Source: RGIG8244 sp045639325 (GTDB taxonomy: Bacteria > Verrucomicrobiota > Lentisphaeria > Victivallales > UBA1829). Taken from it: a stretch of DNA of 64,000 nt. The stretch covers positions 94,369-158,368 of the forward strand of contig JAZUCU010000058.1 of assembly GCA_045639325.1 (NCBI GenBank), read 5' to 3'. Below, one piece after another: positions 35,338 through 44,487 of the stretch (the stretch's first letter is position 1; every line of letters starts with the position of its first letter). The translations under genes were made by a program, and so were the position numbers. The notes under the pieces are model-generated. The model saw nothing but the letters and a program-made list of their open reading frames with translations, was not told the origin of the DNA and did not search any database.

Positions 35338-36138
35338 ATGAATATTCAAATTTCTGTAATTGTAGAAAATCTCGCACAGCCGCCATTTGTTGCTGAACAC
35401 GGTTTGGCGTTGTTGATCCGTTGTAATGAGCATCGGATGTTGTTCGATACCGGGGCAGGGGATGCATTATTGCCCAATGCCGCGTTGATGAATGTTGCGC
35501 TGAAAAGTATCCGCGATGTTGTGTTGTCACATGGACATAAAGATCATACCGGCGGATTGGCCGGGCTTATGCCGGAACGCATCTGGCATACACCGGAAAT
35601 CACAGTTCCGCACTTCAGCCGTCATCCGGAGAGACCGGTAAGTAATATTTCCATGCCGGATGATGCGGTGCGCGTCTTACATTCCGCCGAATCGATTGCG
35701 GTTGATTCGTTCCGGGAAATGATGCCCGGTGTTTATCTGACCGGTCCCATTCCGCGTATTTCCGGAGAGACTGCCGGTGGGCCGTTTTATCATGATCCTG
35801 AGGGACATTGTTGTGACGTCATCGCCGATGAGCAGGCCATGTTGTTTGAAAATGGTGTGCTGATTCAGGGATGTTGTCATGCCGGAATCATCAACACGTT
35901 GGAATATTGCCGCAAGTGTGCGCCGGAGATTCATGTTCATTCCATCGTCGGCGGTTTGCATTTGCTCCATGCCGATGAGGAACGATTGAAACAGACTGCC
36001 GATTATCTGCATCAGAACGGCGTTAAAACATTATACCTGATGCATTGTACCGGAGCAAATGCCATTGACTACATGAAAAATGCCGGTTTGACAGTGATTA
36101 CTCCAACTGTCGGCGAGTGTTTTTCAGCAGCAGAATAG
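35338..36138 (+). CDS. Metallo-beta-lactamase-fold hydrolase
   Basis: A 266-residue MBL-fold protein. Seen: MLFDTGAGD near 37-45, the HxHxDH metal motif in VVLSHGHKDHTGGLAG, GCCHAGIINTLEYC (third metal His) and VHSIVGGLHLLHAD. The last part, TLYLMHCTGANAIDYM, resembles proteins annotated as RFA-P synthase-like or phosphodiesterase-like MBL enzymes. It is cotranscribed with the GntR gene, 15 bases after it, so a role in the same sugar pathway is plausible. Its end overlaps the convergent lactate permease gene by 15 bases. Confidence 0.83.
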   Translation: MNIQISVIVENLAQPPFVAEHGLALLIRCNEHRMLFDTGAGDALLPNAALMNVALKSIRDVVLSHGHKDHTGGLAGLMPERIWHTPEITVPHFSRHPERPVSNISMPDDAVRVLHSAESIAVDSFREMMPGVYLTGPIPRISGETAGGPFYHDPEGHCCDVIADEQAMLFENGVLIQGCCHAGIINTLEYCRKCAPEIHVHSIVGGLHLLHADEERLKQTADYLHQNGVKTLYLMHCTGANAIDYMKNAGLTVITPTVGECFSAAE

Positions 36139-37746
36139 TGCTGTGATCAGTGTCAGAATAGAGAATACAACCACAGGGATCAGGTTCAACAAGAGAACAT
36201 CCCCCGTTTTATTCCCAATCTTTACCGCTGCACAGGATGCAATCACACCGCTGATACGGATCATGCCGCCCAACCCACTGCCGGTATTCTGCAAAGCAAG
36301 AACCACGTCCGCCGGGAGTTTCAACGCCTGAGCAGAATGGAATTGCAGAGAGGCAAAAAGAATGTTGGAAACGGTACAGGATCCACCGAAGAATGACCCG
36401 AATACGCCGAGGAATTGTGCCGCAATCAGATAACAGCTGCCCATGATTTTTGTCAATTCCGTCGCAATACAGGTAAGCATCCCCGGGAATTCCGGGTTGA
36501 CATAAGCGGAAAAAATCATCAGCTGCACCATGGCAAACGCCATGAAAATAGCCAGACCTGCGCTGAATAATTGTTTTGCGGTTGACCAGACAACTTTCAG
36601 TTCTGTTTTCCAGTTGTTTGACTTTCTTCCTTTGCAAATCAGGAAGCCTGCGATAAAACAGAACGGGAAAAATCCAGGATTATACAGCACATTGAATGCT
36701 ACATCGGTATGTTCCACATGGAAGATGTGGGGAACGTAAAAAGTACCGTATTCTTTGAGCCATTCACGGAACGGCAGATATTCATTCCGGGTCAGGAGCA
36801 GAAGAACTGCCAGCATAATGTAAGGAAGCCATGCTTTCCATGCAGGCATGAGCGGGGTATCACTTGTTTCTGCTTCATCGGATACGGTGATTTCATTTTC
36901 GGGGAAATCCCATACATGCTTAGGAACAAACCATTTCATTTTCAAAAACAGAATGAAAATGGGCAATCCGACAATTGCACCAATAATCGAAGGCAGTTCC
37001 GGCCCCAGATAAAGCGCTGTCAAACGCCAGGGAATGATATAGGCCAGACCTGCCACTATGGATAACGGCAGAATTTCCAGAATAGAACGCAATTTGCGCG
37101 TCTGACGGGACAGCATGATGACCATGACCACACATCCGAACGGAATCAGCAAACCGGAAATACCGGAAATCGTGGTGAACGTATCTGTGAATTGCTGATT
37201 GAAGCCCACAGGGGAAATATTCATCTGCTGCAAATCGGTTTCCAATGTCCGGAACAGCGTCACAGAGGGGATCCCGACGCCGCCATAAGGAACGGGCAGG
37301 GTATTGCCGATGAGCCCGACTGCTACCGCACTCAGGGCAGGGAAGCCCAGACCGACAAGGAATGAAGCGACAATGGAGGGAGCCGCACCGAAACCTGCCG
37401 CACCTTCCAGCAATCCGCTGAAAAGCCAGGCAATGAGCAAGACTTGAATACGGCGGTCTTTGCTCAAGCCGCGGAAGGAGTGATTGATTGCCAGCAATGC
37501 GCCCTGTTGTTTCTGAACATTCAGGAGCAGAACCGCGCCGAAAATAATCAGGATGATATCAACGGCTTTTGATACCCCGACCAGAGAGGCGGCGGCGAGG
37601 ATTGTAAAACTCATCTTCCAGAAGATGAAACCGGAAATAGCTGTGATCAGCCAGGAAATCAGTAAAGAAATTCCCGGCTTGATCTTGAAGCCCATCATTA
37701 AAATTAACGCTGTCAGAATCGGCAGCACTGCAAGTAAAGCGTACAT
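36124..37746 (-). CDS. LctP-family lactate permease
   Basis: A 540-residue membrane protein with about 13 hydrophobic segments, of the LctP/GlcA family that moves L-lactate, D-lactate or glycolate with protons. Seen: the conserved GLLEGAAGFGAAPSIVASFLVGLGFPAL near 112-140, GNTLPVPYGGVGIPSVTL, and a C-terminal FGSFFGGSCTVSNILFASLQ. It is the last gene of the nine-gene string, 12 bases after the FTR-like gene. It may be independent of the SPFH/ATPase group in function. Confidence 0.85.
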   Translation of the reverse strand: MYALLAVLPILTALILMMGFKIKPGISLLISWLITAISGFIFWKMSFTILAAASLVGVSKAVDIILIIFGAVLLLNVQKQQGALLAINHSFRGLSKDRRIQVLLIAWLFSGLLEGAAGFGAAPSIVASFLVGLGFPALSAVAVGLIGNTLPVPYGGVGIPSVTLFRTLETDLQQMNISPVGFNQQFTDTFTTISGISGLLIPFGCVVMVIMLSRQTRKLRSILEILPLSIVAGLAYIIPWRLTALYLGPELPSIIGAIVGLPIFILFLKMKWFVPKHVWDFPENEITVSDEAETSDTPLMPAWKAWLPYIMLAVLLLLTRNEYLPFREWLKEYGTFYVPHIFHVEHTDVAFNVLYNPGFFPFCFIAGFLICKGRKSNNWKTELKVVWSTAKQLFSAGLAIFMAFAMVQLMIFSAYVNPEFPGMLTCIATELTKIMGSCYLIAAQFLGVFGSFFGGSCTVSNILFASLQFHSAQALKLPADVVLALQNTGSGLGGMIRISGVIASCAAVKIGNKTGDVLLLNLIPVVVFSILTLITALFCC

Positions 37747-37758
37747 AACTTGCCCTTA

Positions 37759-37980
37759 TCAACCTTTGGATTTATAGTACAAACGGCAATGGCAATAACC
37801 TTCGAACTCCGGATCATTCATCTGTTCGCGGAATTCCTTACAGATACAGATATTGTCTTCTGTCTGCTGGAGACGGCATGGACAATATCCGTTCCGTTTC
37901 TCCAGCGCGACCATCATGTTACTGACAAAATCGGCATCTTCGTTCAACCGGACATTTGCCGGTAAATCCAATTCTTTCAT
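37759..37980 (-). CDS. Small ferredoxin-thioredoxin-reductase-catalytic-chain-like protein
   Basis: A 73-residue protein with six cysteines in three CxC pairs: CPC (33-35), CIC (45-47), CHC (63-65). The classic FTR catalytic chain has CPC-x16-CPC-x8-CHC, carrying a 4Fe-4S cluster and a redox-active disulfide. Here the spacing is x9 and x15, a variant found in small FTR-like proteins of anaerobes. It probably reduces disulfides with electrons from ferredoxin. No FTR variable chain is nearby. It is 24 bases downstream of the TPR gene. Confidence 0.75.
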   Translation of the reverse strand: MKELDLPANVRLNEDADFVSNMMVALEKRNGYCPCRLQQTEDNICICKEFREQMNDPEFEGYCHCRLYYKSKG

Positions 37981-38004
37981 GATTTTGTTGTGGACTTTCT
38001 ATTT

Positions 38005-39612
38005 TTACTTAATCGCAGGGAGAACAGCTTTCTGCTGAGTTGCAGTTGTATTGGGCTGATCCTTCTGATTATCCAATTCCGCACTGAGACGTTTTGCGAA
38101 TGACGGATTATTCTTAATCAGATTTTCCACAATATTCTTTTTCATCTCATTGAACGGAGGCAGTTTTACACGGTCTTCTGTAAAGTTCGCCATGTAATTG
38201 TCATAAGCGCGTTTTGCCAGCATCAGATGTGCCGCTGCGGCATCATTATCGCCATACGCCAGCAATTCACAGGCGCGGAGGATCAATGCGGCAATCTGCT
38301 GATTACCCTGCTTGTAGCCACCATCACGCAAGTCTTCTTCCCATTCCGCAAGAACGAATGGCAGGAAGTCTTTTTCCTGAGCTTTCCGGTTGCGGAACTC
38401 TTTGCACCATTCCTTGTAGAACTTGAAGGATTCCTGCTGACGTCCATAGCTGAACAGAATAACGGTTGCGTCTTTCAACAGGTTTTCGTAGCCGGCACGG
38501 AAAGAGGTGGGATTTTCTTCCCGCTTCAACACTTCTTTTGTCCGCTTGTAAATCGCATCCGCAACAGAGGGATTCGGCACCAGAATAAAGTTCATACTTG
38601 CCTGATTATCCGGGAGCAGCATACGGCCGTTGGTAAATGTGACATTGAGAGATTGTAAGATCATGCGATCGCAATCGGTATTCTGTCTCTTGGGACTGTG
38701 TGCCAAACCGAGATATGCCCAATAGATGGCGAAAGATTCCGGTGTGAGCCAATCCAGATCGCCGAATTCCTTGTTGATCTCATAAATGGTTTTCGGATTC
38801 AACAGGTAACGGTCACGCATCCATTTTGCCCGGAGGTAGGAGGAGAGAAGAACCTGATCTTTTTCATTCAATTTTGTCTTGAAGATTTCAGGCAAATCAC
38901 TCTTCAAACGGAATTCTTTGAGGATGTCATCGACTCCGGGATATTGTTCTTTGACTTCCTGCATGACTTTCATGAAGTTGCTGTCCGGCTTGAATTGAGC
39001 GAGGAATTCTGCTTCTTTTACAGGGGCTTCCGCCAATGCTTTCCAGTCCGGATAATGAGCACCGTAAAGGAACATATATTCCTTTGCCATCTCATATTTG
39101 TAGTAACGCTGTGCATCGTCGAGCACGTTACCCATTTTGTGCTGATAAATCCAACCGAGTTCTTTGTACAACTGGGGATCGTTGGGGCTCATGGCGATTG
39201 CGGAACGCAAGGTTTCGATACCGCGATGAATCCAGCGCCAACGGTCTTCCTGCCGTTTACAGGTAACAGAAATGTTGTAAGCCATGTTCCAGCCGAGATA
39301 CGCAGAGGCACCGGCAAATTTCGGCTGAAGTTTCTGTACCCAGTCGGCAAGCTGTACCATTTCAAAATATTTACCTTCTTCCTGCAGTCCGATCAAACGC
39401 AGCCAGAGAACGTCCGCAATCAAACCACGGAAACCGCCCAGTGCGACCGTTGTGAAGGAGACAAGGGGAGGTGCACCCTGTTCAACAAAACTTTCATCCA
39501 CCAGTTTATCGTTGCGGATGATGTCCGACATTCTTTCACGGACGAAGATATTGACGAAGAGCAGGATGACAGTTACACCCAAAGCCAAAAAGAATAAATG
39601 TATTCGTTTCAT
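38005..39612 (-). CDS. TPR-repeat membrane-anchored protein, function unknown
   Basis: A 535-residue protein. One N-terminal membrane anchor (LFFLALGVTVILLFVNIFV, about 5-23), then an all-helical region. The part from about 75 to 200 has TPR-like helix pairs (FEMVQLADWVQKLQPKFAGASAYLGWNMAYN, IETLRSAIAMSPNDPQLYKELGWIYQHK), and more helices follow to the end (AALILRACELLAYGDNDAAAAHLMLAKRAYDNY). The bulk probably lies outside the cytoplasm as a scaffold. It is 18 bases after the ABC permease, so it is likely a partner of the exporter. Confidence 0.6.
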   Translation of the reverse strand: MKRIHLFFLALGVTVILLFVNIFVRERMSDIIRNDKLVDESFVEQGAPPLVSFTTVALGGFRGLIADVLWLRLIGLQEEGKYFEMVQLADWVQKLQPKFAGASAYLGWNMAYNISVTCKRQEDRWRWIHRGIETLRSAIAMSPNDPQLYKELGWIYQHKMGNVLDDAQRYYKYEMAKEYMFLYGAHYPDWKALAEAPVKEAEFLAQFKPDSNFMKVMQEVKEQYPGVDDILKEFRLKSDLPEIFKTKLNEKDQVLLSSYLRAKWMRDRYLLNPKTIYEINKEFGDLDWLTPESFAIYWAYLGLAHSPKRQNTDCDRMILQSLNVTFTNGRMLLPDNQASMNFILVPNPSVADAIYKRTKEVLKREENPTSFRAGYENLLKDATVILFSYGRQQESFKFYKEWCKEFRNRKAQEKDFLPFVLAEWEEDLRDGGYKQGNQQIAALILRACELLAYGDNDAAAAHLMLAKRAYDNYMANFTEDRVKLPPFNEMKKNIVENLIKNNPSFAKRLSAELDNQKDQPNTTATQQKAVLPAIK

Positions 39613-39630
39613 TCTGTAAGCATCCTTCTT

Positions 39631-41148
39631 TTACCGTTTCATAGCCAGGGCGAGTTCTTTGCGCCAGTACAGATAAGTTCCCAGGAGGAAAAGCGGGAAT
39701 CCGCGCAGGATCAGATTCTGCAGAATCAAAGTGCCGATGGTGCCGAATTCAATCAGCTGACCGGTGGCAAGATGACTTGTCATAAAGAAATCCTGGAAGG
39801 GAATCAGCAGGTACGTTACTGCGTGACTCATCCATTGTGCAAGATTTTCAAAGAAAGACAGTTCCTTGGATGTGTAATCCCGGAACGTTTTCAGCAGATA
39901 AGAGGAGCAGATACACAGAGAACCGTAGGAGACCGTCATAAAGATCGCCGTGGGGAGTGTGAAGACTGCTGCCAGTGCAGAGGCAATCAGTGCAATTGCT
40001 GTGATTCCGAGGAAAATCACAATCAAACCGCGAATGTAGTTGTTCAGGAATCCGGTTTCCCGTACCAGCAGGAACGGGCCGTCTGCTTCCTGGAACTTCA
40101 TGGTTTTGTTGGTCCGGTCAAAGTTGTAGAAGCCGATTTTGAACGTACCGTTATGAACCAGCGGCTGTGTCAACTGCGCAAGAAGATCCGCAGGCATGTT
40201 CTTCAAAACTTCAGCAGGTGCACCGTTCTGACGGGCAACCGTTTCCTGAATTCCGAATTCATTGTTTGCAGCGGTGATGAGTTCTTCCGGCTGAAGCGGA
40301 TACATCTGTTCCGTATAATCTTCCGGTTTCAATGTTTCATTGGAGCCGGGCTGAATCTGTTTTTTGGGGATCATCAAACGGAGTACCCAGGAACCGTGGG
40401 TTGTATTTTCGTTGAGAGAAGAAGAATCCGAGGGGAAAACTTTGTACCGGAGATAGAACGGTGTATTCAAAGCATCCGGGAGTGCTTCGTATTCCCAGAA
40501 AATGACTTCACGGGGAGCAACTTCGCCCATTTTTCCTGCGAGTTCTTTTTTGACGCCTTCAAAAACTTCACGACGCTGTTCACCACCAAGCTGAGCGGCA
40601 ATTCTTGCACGTTCACTTTCGCTGGCACGTTCCATGCGGCGTTTGAGTTCCAATTCCGCAAGCTGATCCATGTCAGGGCGTTTCGGTTTGTAAAGACGGC
40701 GTCCGCAGAGAACTTCGTTTTCCACGCGCTGTTTTTCATCGGCGGGGAATTCCTGCTTGTTGAATTGAATCAGGACGAAGAAATAGACGACGACCGCAGA
40801 AATCAGCAGCAGAATCCCGTGAATGAACAGGACACCGCAGCATTTGCCGAGGAGAATAATGACACGCGATACGGGTTTGACGGCAATCAGATGGAGCTGT
40901 CCCGTTTCCACATCGGAAGCGATTTCAGAACATGCACACCATGCTGCCGAGATCGAAAGGATGATCGCGACAAAGCCGAGACTGTATTCCAGAATCAACT
41001 GGATAAAGCCCATCGCTGTTCCATCACCCTTAATCGTATTCGGCACAAGCAAAACACTGAGGATGAGGAGGAACAGCAGAGTCCGGAACACGTTTGACCG
41101 TATTGCAGACCGGCATGTCAGTTTAACGATTGAGAGGAAAGCTGTCAT
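39631..41148 (-). CDS. ABC-2-type exporter permease with large soluble insertion
   Basis: A 505-residue membrane subunit. N-terminal membrane segments (about 18-40, 50-75, 100-125), with CSEIASDVETGQLHLIAVKPVSR between them, the typical ABC-2 permease motif. Then comes a large soluble insertion (about 130-370), and four hydrophobic segments in the last third (GLIVIFLGITAIALIASALAAVFTLPTAIFM and others). Together with the ATPase 6 bases upstream it should form an exporter. What it exports is unknown. Confidence 0.75.
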   Translation of the reverse strand: MTAFLSIVKLTCRSAIRSNVFRTLLFLLILSVLLVPNTIKGDGTAMGFIQLILEYSLGFVAIILSISAAWCACSEIASDVETGQLHLIAVKPVSRVIILLGKCCGVLFIHGILLLISAVVVYFFVLIQFNKQEFPADEKQRVENEVLCGRRLYKPKRPDMDQLAELELKRRMERASESERARIAAQLGGEQRREVFEGVKKELAGKMGEVAPREVIFWEYEALPDALNTPFYLRYKVFPSDSSSLNENTTHGSWVLRLMIPKKQIQPGSNETLKPEDYTEQMYPLQPEELITAANNEFGIQETVARQNGAPAEVLKNMPADLLAQLTQPLVHNGTFKIGFYNFDRTNKTMKFQEADGPFLLVRETGFLNNYIRGLIVIFLGITAIALIASALAAVFTLPTAIFMTVSYGSLCICSSYLLKTFRDYTSKELSFFENLAQWMSHAVTYLLIPFQDFFMTSHLATGQLIEFGTIGTLILQNLILRGFPLFLLGTYLYWRKELALAMKR

Positions 41149-41154
41149 GTGAGT

Positions 41155-42384
41155 TTACTCTCCATCTTTTTTATTGCCGGAAAGGAGCGAAGACAGTTTA
41201 TCGTTCACATCAGCCATTTTTTCTTTCTGAGCCTGACGGATTTCTGCATTGCGTTTTGCTGCTGCATCGGCTTCCGCATCACGGCTGAGCTGATCAAGAG
41301 CTGCTTTGTTTTCAACCGCCGGTTTTTCTTCCGGAACGACGGCCGGTTTCTGTTCCTTGACTTCTTCCTGACCTGCAAGTTTGTTCAGCAGATCGGCACC
41401 GGCTGCAGCAGGTTCGGGTGTTGTCAGGTATTCCGCAATCTTACCGCCGGAACGGGCACCGAAGGTTTCCACATGTTCCACGCGAGCCTTGTTGACGACA
41501 TCCAGGAAGAATTCTTCCAATGTCATGCGGGGATGATCGACCTGGAACTGTTCGCCATGAAGATTTTCACGGAGAATGGAAAGAACGCGTTCCATGACTT
41601 CCGGGGGAAGGCTGGGCGTGGTAATGGTATCTTTCTTTTCAATTTTCAGCAGATCGGAAAGTGCGCCCTGGGCACGGACTTTACCGCCGTAGAGAATGAT
41701 CACACGGTCACAGACATCTTCCACGTCGCTCAAAAGGTGACTTGTCACGATGACGGTTTTTCCGCGTGCTTTCAGGGTGCGGATCAAGTCTTTGACTTCC
41801 CGGCAGCCGAGAGGGTCGAGACCGGATGTGGGTTCGTCCAGAATGAGCAATGAGGGGTCATTGATCATTGCCTGAGCGAGACCGATACGGCGGGCCATAC
41901 CTTTTGAGAATTCGCCGACGGGTCTGTTTCTGGCATGAGCAAGCCCGACCATGTCGAGAAGCTGATCGCAACGTTTCTGCCGTTCCGTTTTGGAAAGGTT
42001 GAAAAGAGATGCGAAGAAGTCGAGGGTTTCAAAAGCAGTCAGATACTTGTAAAGATAAGTTTCTTCCGGCAAATATCCGATTTCATTTTTGATGGAGACA
42101 TCTCTGGGTGATTTACCGAAAACGGTGAGACGTCCGCCGGTCGGATAGAGCAATCCGAGCAGCATTTTTACGGTTGTAGATTTACCGGAACCGTTGGGCC
42201 CGAGAAGACCGAGGACTTCCCCCTGACGGACTTCGAAATCCACATCATTAACGGCTTTGGCTTTGGGTCTGTTCCAAAAATCGCGGAAGATTTTGAGAAG
42301 TCCGACTGCGCTGACAACGGGCGGAACTGCACCGGCAGCGTTTTCCTGATTCACATCTTCCATAACTGCTGTTGATTCTGCCAT
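41155..42384 (-). CDS. ABC exporter ATPase with disordered C-terminal extension
   Basis: A 409-residue ATPase of the ABC-2 exporter type. Seen: Walker A LLGPNGSGKST (near 60-70), Q-loop YLPEETYLYKYLTA, signature FSKGMARRIGLAQAM, Walker B LLILDEPTSGLDPLG and H-loop VTSHLL. A normal subunit ends near residue 310; about 100 extra residues rich in Glu, Lys and Ala follow, ending DVNDKLSSLLSGNKKDGE. The N-terminus has ~25 extra residues. The genes on each side are 6 bases away. Two-subunit export with the following gene is the likely job. Confidence 0.85.
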   Translation of the reverse strand: MAESTAVMEDVNQENAAGAVPPVVSAVGLLKIFRDFWNRPKAKAVNDVDFEVRQGEVLGLLGPNGSGKSTTVKMLLGLLYPTGGRLTVFGKSPRDVSIKNEIGYLPEETYLYKYLTAFETLDFFASLFNLSKTERQKRCDQLLDMVGLAHARNRPVGEFSKGMARRIGLAQAMINDPSLLILDEPTSGLDPLGCREVKDLIRTLKARGKTVIVTSHLLSDVEDVCDRVIILYGGKVRAQGALSDLLKIEKKDTITTPSLPPEVMERVLSILRENLHGEQFQVDHPRMTLEEFFLDVVNKARVEHVETFGARSGGKIAEYLTTPEPAAAGADLLNKLAGQEEVKEQKPAVVPEEKPAVENKAALDQLSRDAEADAAAKRNAEIRQAQKEKMADVNDKLSSLLSGNKKDGE

Positions 42385-42390
42385 AATGGA

Positions 42391-44487
42391 TTATTCCTCT
42401 TTATGTTCTGTTTCATTCTGAATAAGTGCTTCGCCTGCGGAATATTCTTCACCTGTACGGACGAGACGGGCACTGTTGAAGATAACGATCAAGGTACTGC
42501 CGGTATGGAAAATGGCTGCCATGATCGGGTTCATTCTGCCAAAGACGGACAATACGATACCACCGATCACAAATACCAGACCGAAGATCAGGTTCTGATT
42601 CATGATCGCACTGGTCTTGCGGGAAAGGGTGATCAGCAGCGGAATACGGCGCAGGTCGTTGGTCATCAAGGCAACGGATGCACTGTTGATGGCAATGTCA
42701 CTGCCGATGGCTCCCATGGCGATACCCATGTCACCAGCCGCAAGAGCAGGTGCGTCGTTGACACCGTCCCCGACGACTGCGACCACGCTGGTCTTTTTGA
42801 CTTCTTCCACGTATTCCACCTTGGTCTGAGGCAGACAGTCACTGCGGATATCATCAATATCCAACTGGCTGGCAACTGCGTGTGCGACGGATTCACGGTC
42901 CCCGGTGACCATAGCGCAACGGGTGATACCGAGTTTTTTCAGGTGGCGGATGGCTTCTGCTGCTTCCGGGCGGATCTTATCTTTGAATCCGATCCAGCCG
43001 AGAACTTTGCCGTCAGCAGCGACATAGACCACACTCATACCTTCGCTTTCATTTGTTTCGAATCCAGAGAGTTTTACACCGAAGGATTCCACAAATGCCG
43101 CACGGCCGACCTGGACCTCTTTGTCATCGATTTTCGCTGTAACCCCTTTCCCTGCCGTTTCTTTGAAGTTGGTCAGGTCAAGAGCTGTGATACCGACTTC
43201 TTTTGCCAGGCGCTGAATGGCCATAGCGGTCGGGTGGTTGGAGTTCTTTTCCAGAGAATAGGCAATCTGCATCAACTCAGAGGGATCGACGCCTTCCGCA
43301 GGGCTCAGACGGGCAACGGAAAGCTGACCTTCTGTAAGAGTACCTGTTTTATCGAAGACCACACTGCGGATCTTGGATGCAAGTTCCAGATGGCTGACAT
43401 TCTTGATGAGAATACCGAGACGTGCGGCAGCCGCAACCGCAGCCACGATCGTCGTCGGAGTAGCAAGAACAACGGCGCAGGGACATGCGATAACGAGGAG
43501 GGCAATCACGCGGTTCATGTTACCGTCTGTGAGCCACCAGGTAATGGTTGCAAGCATGAGGATCGTCGGCGTATAATAACCGGCATAGCGGTCGATGATA
43601 CGGACGATGGGAGTTTTATTGCGTTCTGCGGAAAGAATCATATCTTTCACTTTACCCAGAGTGGTATCGCCGCCAAGTTTTGTGACTTTGACATCGATAC
43701 TGCCGGAAAGGTTCATGGTACCGGCATAGATTTCATCATTCACGCCTTTATCAATGGGAACAGATTCCCCGGTGATGGAAGCCTGATTGACCGCACTTTC
43801 GCCTTTGACGATGATACCGTCAACCGGGAAGTTTTCGCCGGGTCTGACGTTGATCACATCGCCGAGAGCCAATTCCGAAACATCCACATCGGCATGAGAG
43901 CCATCTTCCAACAGCTTGTGGGCTGTATGGGGAGTGAGGCGGATCAACTGTTCGATGGAACGCTGAGCACCGCTGGCTGTGTGGGTTTCGATAATAATTG
44001 TGATGAGGAGGAAGAACGCAATGATACCGGCAGTCTGGAAGTCACCAGAGGTGAATGCGGCGAGAATTGCCAGAGCCACCAGTTCGTTCATGTAAACTCT
44101 GCCCTCGATCAAGTCTTTAATGGCAGTTGTCACAATGGGGAATGCCAGGCAGATTGCGCCGATGGCGGCACTGAGACTTGCTGCGAATTTGAAATCGGGG
44201 AAAATCAACTGAAGCAGGAAAGAGTTTGCAATCAGGAATCCACCGATGATCGCATAAGATGCTCTGCCCATGGAACGGGAATGTCCGCCGCCTTCGCCCA
44301 TGGGAGCCCCGCAGGAAATACAGCGTGTGGGCTCATCACTGTTGTGATCATGTCCGCAGCAGCAGCCGTGATCATGATCGTGATGATGATGTTCATGGTT
44401 ATGTTCATGCTTGTGATCATGATCGTGGTCGTGACCGCAGCAGCAGGAGGCACCGTGCTGGTGTTTATCTTCTTTTACTTCGCTCAT
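42391..44487 (-). CDS. P1B-type heavy-metal-transporting ATPase with His-rich N-terminus
   Basis: A 698-residue membrane pump. The first ~60 residues are a His/Asp/Cys-rich metal-binding tail (repeated CCCGHDH and HDHDH patterns) followed by RCISCGAP; the usual HMA CxxC domain is absent. Then: phosphatase loop ITGESVPIDKG, the ion-channel motif CPC (in VIACPCAVVLATPTT near 335), phosphorylation site DKTGT (near 379), ATP site HP (SNHPTAMA), hinge GDGVND (near 575). The last membrane helix has HTGSTLIVIFNSARL, with His where ZntA-type pumps have Asp. Zinc, cadmium or cobalt are plausible; copper less so. Its start overlaps the SPFH gene's stop (ATGA). Confidence 0.9.
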   Translation of the reverse strand: MSEVKEDKHQHGASCCCGHDHDHDHKHEHNHEHHHHDHDHGCCCGHDHNSDEPTRCISCGAPMGEGGGHSRSMGRASYAIIGGFLIANSFLLQLIFPDFKFAASLSAAIGAICLAFPIVTTAIKDLIEGRVYMNELVALAILAAFTSGDFQTAGIIAFFLLITIIIETHTASGAQRSIEQLIRLTPHTAHKLLEDGSHADVDVSELALGDVINVRPGENFPVDGIIVKGESAVNQASITGESVPIDKGVNDEIYAGTMNLSGSIDVKVTKLGGDTTLGKVKDMILSAERNKTPIVRIIDRYAGYYTPTILMLATITWWLTDGNMNRVIALLVIACPCAVVLATPTTIVAAVAAAARLGILIKNVSHLELASKIRSVVFDKTGTLTEGQLSVARLSPAEGVDPSELMQIAYSLEKNSNHPTAMAIQRLAKEVGITALDLTNFKETAGKGVTAKIDDKEVQVGRAAFVESFGVKLSGFETNESEGMSVVYVAADGKVLGWIGFKDKIRPEAAEAIRHLKKLGITRCAMVTGDRESVAHAVASQLDIDDIRSDCLPQTKVEYVEEVKKTSVVAVVGDGVNDAPALAAGDMGIAMGAIGSDIAINSASVALMTNDLRRIPLLITLSRKTSAIMNQNLIFGLVFVIGGIVLSVFGRMNPIMAAIFHTGSTLIVIFNSARLVRTGEEYSAGEALIQNETEHKEE

